This document shows positions 58,050-64,000 of a stretch of 64,000 nt of DNA, in pieces. Within the stretch, counting starts at the first letter, position 1. Each line of letters starts with the position of its first letter. The notes beneath the pieces are model-generated. The model was not told the origin of the DNA and searched no databases. It was given only the letters and a program-made list of their open reading frames with translations. The position numbers were made by a program, and so were the translations under genes. The stretch is from Mactromeris polynyma (taxonomy: Eukaryota > Mollusca > Bivalvia > Venerida > Mactridae), in assembly GCA_032209605.1 (NCBI GenBank), contig JASFXZ010000033.1, positions 464,001 through 528,000 on the forward strand. The letters are read 5' to 3'.

Positions 58050-59555
58050 AGATACAGCTTGTATTGTGGACAGAGACAGCTTGTATTGTGGAGACAGCTT
58101 GTATTGTGGAGAGAGACAGCTTGTATTATGGAGACAGCTTGTATTGTGGAGACAGCTTGTATTGTGGAGAGAGACAGCTTGTATTGTGGAGACAGCATGT
58201 ATTGTTGAGACAGCTTGTATTGTGGAGACAGCTTGTATTGTGGAGAGAGACAGCTTGTATTGTGGACAGAGACAGCTTGTATTGTGGAGACAGCTTGTAT
58301 TGTGGAGAGAGACAGCTTGTATTATGGAGACAGCTTGTATTGTGGAGACAGCTTGTATTGTGGAGAGAGACAGCTTGTATTGTGGAGACAGCTTGTATTG
58401 TGGAGACAGCATGTATTGTTGAGACAGCTTGTATTGTGGAGACAGCTTGTATTGTGGAGAGAGACAGCTTGTATTGTGGAGAGAGACAGCTTGTATTGTG
58501 GAGAGAGACATCTTGTATTGTGGAGAGAGACAGCTTGTATTGTGGAGAGAGACATCTTGTATTGTGGAGAGAGACAGCTTGTATTGTGGAGAGAGACATC
58601 TTGTATTGTGGAGAGAGACATCTTGTATTGTGGAGAGAGACAGCTTGTATTGTGGAGAGAGACAGCTTGTATTGTGGAAAGAGACAGCTTGTATTGTTGA
58701 TAGAGACATCTTGTATTGTGGAGAGAGATGCTTGTATTGTGGAGAGAGACATCTTGTATTGTGGAGAGAGACATCTTGTATTGTGGAGAGAGACATCTTG
58801 TATTGTGGAGAGAGATGCTTGTATTGTGGAGAGAGACATCTTGTATTGTGGAGAGAGACATCTTGTATTGTGGAGAGAGACATCTTGTATTGTGGAAAGA
58901 GACAGCTTGTATTGTGGAGAGAGACATCTTGTGTTGTGGAGAGAGACATCTTGTATTGTGGAGAGAGACATCTTGTATTGTGGAGAGAGAGACAGCTTGT
59001 ATTGTGGAGAGAGACAGCTTGTATTGTGGAGAGAGACAGCTTGTATTGTGGAGAGAGATGCTTGGATTGTGGATAGAGACAGCTTACATTACGGAGAGAG
59101 AGACAGCTTGTATTGTGGAGAGAGACAGCTTGTATTTTGGAGAGACAGCTTGTATTGTGGAGAGAGATGCTTGGATTGTGGATAGAGACAGCTTGCATTA
59201 CGGAGAGAGGCAGCTTGTATTGTGGAGAGAGACAGCTTGTATTTTTGAGAGACAGCTTGTATTGTGGAGAGACAGCTTGTATTGTGGAGAGAGATGCTTG
59301 GATTGTGGATAGAGACAGCTTGCATTACAGAGAGACAGCTTGTATTGTGGAGAGAGACAGCTTGTATTTTTTGAGAGACAGCTTGTATTTTGGAGAGAGA
59401 CAGCTTGTATTGCGGAGAGAGACAGCTTGTATTGTAGAGAGAGACAGCTTGTATTGTGGAGAGAGACAGCTTGTATTGTAGAGAGAGACAGCTTGTATTG
59501 TGGAGAGAGACAGTTTGTATTGTGGAGAGAGACATTTTGTATTGTGGAGAGAGTT
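58050..59555. repeat. 18/22-bp minisatellite, about 75 units
   Basis: Units carry GAGACAGCTTGTATTGTGGA with or without an extra GAGA. Variants are GACATC for GACAGC, GATGCTTG, and a block with TTGGATTGTGGATAGAGACA repeated at about 59060, 59170 and 59295. Many overlapping frames stay open on both strands (up to 430 codons); not genes. Confidence 0.95.
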
Positions 59556-59879
59556 TTCAGCCCCAAATTGACCTCAAAACTGTATTATAAAATTAAGTAA
59601 CATCTATGTTATTTGTATGGTAACAATCATACTCTTCTTTAACTAGTTAGTCATATTGAAGATCTTCCATGCTCAGTTTGTGCTGTAAAACTCTTATCAA
59701 GTTGATGATGTAAGACAAGTATTTAACCATGCATTCTACAGTCATTTTGTGGATACACACTTACAATGGATAGTTTTCAATAAAACAAAAATCATTGAAA
59801 AACTAAAACCTCTGGATTGTAATTATTTAACAAGTATGCGTACTACAAAAATGAATTACATTTGGTGTATAGATTGGAT

Positions 59880-60432
59880 CACAGGAGATTGTCACAAATT
59901 CTTTCCCTTTACCCCTTCTAGAATTCTCACCCTTTACCCCTTCTAGAATTATTTCCCATTACCCCTTCTAGAATTCTTTCCCTTTACCCCTTCTAGAATT
60001 ATTTCCCTTTACCCCTTATAGAGTTATTTCCCATTACCCCTTCTAGAATTATTTCCCTTTACTCCTTCTAGAATTATTTCCCTTTACCCCTTATAGAGTT
60101 ATTTCCCTTTACCCCTTCTAGAATTATTTCCCTTTACCCCTTATAGAGTTATTTCCCTTTACCCCTTCTAGAATTATTTCCCTTTACCCCTTATAGAGTT
60201 ATTTCCCTTTACCCCTTCTAGAATTCTTTCCCATTACCCCTTCTAGAATTCTTTCCCTTTACCCCTTCTAGAATTCTTTCCCTTTACCCCTTATAGAGTT
60301 ATTTCCCTTTACCCTTCTAGAGTTCTCTCCCTTTATCCCTTTTAAAGTACATGTATACATAGTACTATTTTTACATACACTATAGAAGGGATAAAGGGAG
60401 AGAACTCCTGTTGATTGGAGACAATTGTAACC
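59880..60432. repeat. Palindromic element with internal 25-bp expansion
   Basis: The outer parts match the element at 27793 (CACAGGAGATTGTCAC at the left, AAGGGATAAAGGGAGAGAAC at the right). The inner CCCTTTACCCCTTCTAGAAT plus TATTT unit is repeated about 17 times, with CTTATAGAGTTATTT variants. Confidence 0.88.
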
Positions 60433-60672
60433 TCTTACATCGCTCTTACATTCAGTCAATTATCTATGATTCTGCTATACCAGAATAATTACAGGTATAA
60501 CTGACCACGAGTAAACGTGTACCATCACATAGTTTATACATTCTTTTCTCACTTACTATAACCTATGACTAAGAGTGATTACAAGTACTGATTCCAAGAT
60601 TTTCTAAACAAATAAGGATACATGATTAGTCTTAGTAAAACGTCAGAAGTACATGATACAAAGTCAGGATCA

Positions 60673-60988
60673 TGTGATATATTATGATTGGTCAAGAACC
60701 TAAAAATGTATAATCATATAGCGCCAGCAAGCCACTTCAGATTCAGTCTTTTCGTGCCAGGCTCCTGAGAGTTTTTCCTGACAATCTTTTACTGAATTAT
60801 AGAACTTGGAAATTATCTAACGGAATCACTCTCAGTATTCAAATTGGATTTTATTTGACACTTCTAACTGTTTTCAATACGGATTAAATAAAGTAATGAA
60901 ATAATCGGGGATTTTGTGATAATTTTTATTATTTAAAATATCACCCAACTAATGATCTCGGTACAAGACAGTAGACTTGTATATCACA
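60673..60988 (+). mobile_element. Possible solo or partial LTR
   Basis: It starts TGTGATATA and ends TATATCACA, a 9-bp inverted terminus of TG...CA type. It holds a TATA-like AATGTATAATCATATA and an AATAAA at about 60887. A primer-site-like TGGCGACTTCTGG follows at about 61014. No target duplication is seen. Confidence 0.35.
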
Positions 60989-61307
60989 ACCAAGTCAGCT
61001 AGCAAGACTACTCTGGCGACTTCTGGTCAAGGTGATATCTAAGCAGGGTGATACAATAACTGTGACTGGTTGTACACAGTTTTCATCAAGGACTATTACA
61101 AGGACCAGTGACATACATTTGGGTATAAATTGGTTCTCCCTAACCAGTACAGTATATTACAACATAACATTTTTATTTACAAATTTAGCTGACAAAAAAT
61201 ATACAAACATCAGTTGTTTAAATCAACAAAATAGTACAAAGTTAAATATTTCCCCAATTGTAACCTTAACGAGAAATTCACATCAGGGTTTGAAATTAGG
61301 AGTTTTG

Positions 61308-61410
61308 CAACCAGTCTACAACTCAAGTATGTGATTGGTTGCTTCAGATTGCAGTCCTCAAACTGACCAATAGCAAGGTTGCATTCTGAGAATTGTCTGC
61401 AAACTTGGTT
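61308..61410. repeat. Dispersed ATTGG/CCAAT short repeat
   Basis: It has AACCAGTCTACAACTC, then TGATTGGTTGCTTCAG, then ACTGACCAATAGCAAGGTTG. Another diverged copy lies at about 62435-62560. Confidence 0.65.
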
Positions 61411-61702
61411 ACATAACCTTAGGTCCAGGCAAGGACAAGGCCATCCTTAAAAAAAATCTTTGGCATATAACTCTACCTTGCAAAATGTAGTTTCGTAGGT
61501 AGATAATCAAATTTTATGGCCATACATTTGTACTTGTTATATCTATTAATATGCTGCTAAAAAATTTCATCTAGACCCTAAAATGTTTTTTGAGTGGGGG
61601 CCATTTTATGGGTAGGTACGGTTGAATGCCAAACAGACAATTTTTAATTATTGCCTAAAGCTATATATGAAAAACTCAGTTACAGATTATATAAATGATA
61701 TA

Positions 61703-61872
61703 CTGTCGCACCTAGTTTATTTGACAACCTACCCGAATACTTAGTGTCATCTGAAATAAATATCAGGTCCCAATATATCTTCTAATACATGTCGAAATGA
61801 AATATTTAAAACCATGTATTATTCGAAATAAAATGCCGGACCCGATGAATTTGAATGAACGAGGTCCGACTG
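61703..61872. mobile_element. 170-bp MITE, copy 2 of the 43344 family, inverted
   Basis: It ends GAACGAGGTCCGACTG before TA. Internal AAACCATGTATTATTCGAAA is the complement of the copy at 43344-43521. The left end is mutated (CTGTCGCACC). Confidence 0.7.
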
Positions 61873-62959
61873 TATTTGTATTACTGGCACTTTTTCAATC
61901 TTAATCCAATTTTAACTAAATCAATGTTTATATAACGTTGGTACTATTTATAACATAGAAATTAAAATGATTCTTTTCTGGACACAATGTCCGTCAATTC
62001 AGTCACACGCATAGTCAGAACAAATAGAATATATTACATTCTTCAATGAGTCAATTAACACAGTGTTGTATTATCATGTGATGGATGTTTTTTTCAGAAT
62101 GTTCTGAAATGAGGAAATTGGGCCTTTGGCAAGATTTTACATTTTTGTAAACACACATTTTGTCTGTAAACATTAACTTTTTCATCCTTCAGAGCAGTCA
62201 ACAGTCAGCATTTACAAGATACATAAAATTTTACTTCATGCATTATTTCACTAATGAAATATTGAAAATAATATACATGCATGTAATTACAAGCATGCAA
62301 TGTCAATTAAGATTTAATTATGTTTGTGTACAGTGACATATCAATCTGAAATAAATGTCATTGTGTCAAAGATAAATATTTGTGATAATATAAATACAAC
62401 AGCAAATAAAAATAACTTAGATATTGATCTACATCAGAGCCTGAAGGTTAATGTAAAACTGATTTTGAAGACCTTTCAAAAATGCAGCCATGTCATTGGT
62501 TGCTTTGTAGATGGTGCATAAAACCAACTAATCAGAGGCTTGATAATTATACTGGTCTACTGAAACTGATGTAATCATTATTATAATTATTATTATTACA
62601 AAAATGTATGTATGATCATAATCTAAGTTATTTTCATTTGCTGTTTGCATTTATATTATCACAAATATTTATCACAAATTGGCACATTTTTATTAGTAAT
62701 AGTATTCAATGAAAAATAGAACGGCAGCATGTACCTTATGTATTTTGATTTGATGATATAAAACATAAACAAGAAATGGGCAATGCCCACAAACCAGGTT
62801 TTAAACCTAATTATTTGTAACCAAGGCTCTATTTGTATAATGAATACATGATGATCATCAATGCTGCAAAGGTGCCAGAGGTGATACATGCATACAAACA
62901 CTCCCACTTAGATATATTATATATATATGGAACAACTATACAACAAGTTTGATGTCAAT
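61873..62959. other. Non-coding flank
   Basis: It is AT-rich with one diverged ATTGG/CCAAT copy (62435-62560). No supported gene. Confidence 0.5.
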
Positions 62960-64000
62960 ACACCCACGAATAGCGAAGATATTAAGTGGAAACTGATTTT
63001 TAAATTTTAAGTGACCTTGGACGGAACGAACCAAAAAGCAATCCCAAGCGAGATCTTCACATGTTCTTACTATACACCAAGTTTGATGTCAATATGACCA
63101 ACAAATCTAAAGTTATAAGCCAGAGAGCAAATTGCAATTTTTAGTAAAGGTGACCTTGACCTTTGACAAAACGATTCCAAAAGCGATCCCAAGCGAGTTC
63201 TCCACATGTTCTTACTATACACCAAGTTTGATGTCAATATGACCAACAAATCTAAAGTTATTTGCCGGAAACCAAATTGCTACTTTAAGTAATGGTGACC
63301 TTGACCTTTGTCGGACCGAACCCAAAAGCAATCCCAAGCGAGCTCTCCACATGTTCTTACTATACACCAAGTTTGATGTCAATATGATCAATATAATTAA
63401 AGTTATTCGCCGGAAACCAAATTTCTATTTTAAGTAATGGTGACCTTGACCTTTGTCGGACCGAACCCAAAAGCAATCCCAAGCGAGCTCTCTACATGTT
63501 CTTACTATACACCAAGTTTGATGTCAATATGATGAATAGAACTAAAGTTATTCGCCGGAAACCAAATTTCTATTTTTAGTAATGGTGACCTTGACCTTTG
63601 ACAAAACGATTCCAAAAGCGATCCCAAGCGAGCTCTCCACATGTTCTTACTATACACCAAGTTTGATGTCAATATGACCAACAAATCTAAAGTTATTCGC
63701 CGGAAACCAAATTGCTACTTTAAGTAATGGTGACCTTGACCTTTGGCGGAACGAGTCCAAAAGCAACCCCAAGCAAGCTCTCCACATTTTCTTACTATAC
63801 ACCAAGTTTGATGTCAATATGATCAACAAAACAAAAGTAATTCGCCGGGAACCAAATTTCTATTTTTAGTAACAGTGACCTTGACCTTTGTCAGGCCGAA
63901 CCCAAAAGTAATCCCAAGCGAGCTCTCCACATGTTCTTACTGTACACCAAGTTTGATGTCAACATGTTCAAAGAAACTCAAGTAATTTGCCGGAAACCAA
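62960..64000. repeat. 145-bp tandem repeat, seven units, running off the right edge
   Basis: GTGACCTTGACCTTTG starts at 63150, 63295, 63440, 63585, 63730 and 63875, an exact 145-bp period; a diverged first unit starts at 63011. Other constant segments are AATCCCAAGCGAGCTCT, CACATGTTCTTACTATACAC and CAAGTTTGATGTCAATATGA. Confidence 0.95.

Noticed and set aside
57906..59600. Open frames up to 430 codons in the 22-bp array
   Set aside because: Frames overlap in several phases on both strands and encode only the repeat.
60673..61030. Complete LTR retrotransposon starting here
   Set aside because: No second LTR, no target duplication and no pol motifs follow; kept only as a low-confidence LTR candidate.

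Overview
This is an intron-rich, AT-rich metazoan nuclear window, most likely from a mollusc and probably a bivalve. The taxonomic call is an inference from gene content, the BEL/Pao, piggyBac, mariner and pogo-like elements, and very dense tandem repeats; no sequence search was possible. Only two host genes are supported. SCYL2 (clathrin-associated pseudokinase) enters from the left on the + strand and its last three coding exons end at 4035. A ZIP-family metal transporter of the ZIP8/ZIP14 (SLC39A8/14) type lies on the - strand, with seven well-supported coding exons from 52266 down to its stop at 15339 and a weaker N-terminal exon near 56916. The two genes are convergent.

Layout. 1-4035: SCYL2 C-terminal exons, with a 28-bp minisatellite filling the first intron. 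4.0-8.6 kb: 3' flank with 42-, 24- and 17/19-bp arrays. 8.8-11.6 kb: a decayed piggyBac element (TTAA duplications) with a pogo-like element nested inside it. 13.1-13.6 kb: 22-bp array. 15.3-57 kb: the transporter gene. Its introns hold an 11-kb 44/45-bp satellite with higher-order structure (15.6-26.5 kb), arrays of 36, 42, 51, 32, 38 and 42 bp, a mariner remnant, several terminal-inverted-repeat elements, and a 5.9-kb BEL/Pao retrotransposon with identical LTRs at 45023-50953. 57-64 kb: 50-, 22- and 25-bp arrays, a possible LTR, and a 145-bp array that runs off the right edge.

The most interesting pattern is where the tandem arrays start. Three of them begin at an exon's 5' splice site and carry the exon end plus donor in each unit: the SCYL2 exon ending at 188 and the transporter exons ending at 44531 and 29090. 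Others appear to grow out of mobile-element ends: the mariner end at 34.8 kb, the palindromic element at 59.9 kb and a CCAAT-type dispersed repeat at 44.9/51.0 kb. A second highlight is the BEL/Pao element. It has lost the N-terminal part of gag and carries, next to its primer-binding site, a nearly whole initiator-tRNA sequence including the CCA end that nuclear genes do not encode. Tandem arrays make up roughly two-fifths of the window, so long open frames seen inside them, often on both strands, are not genes.
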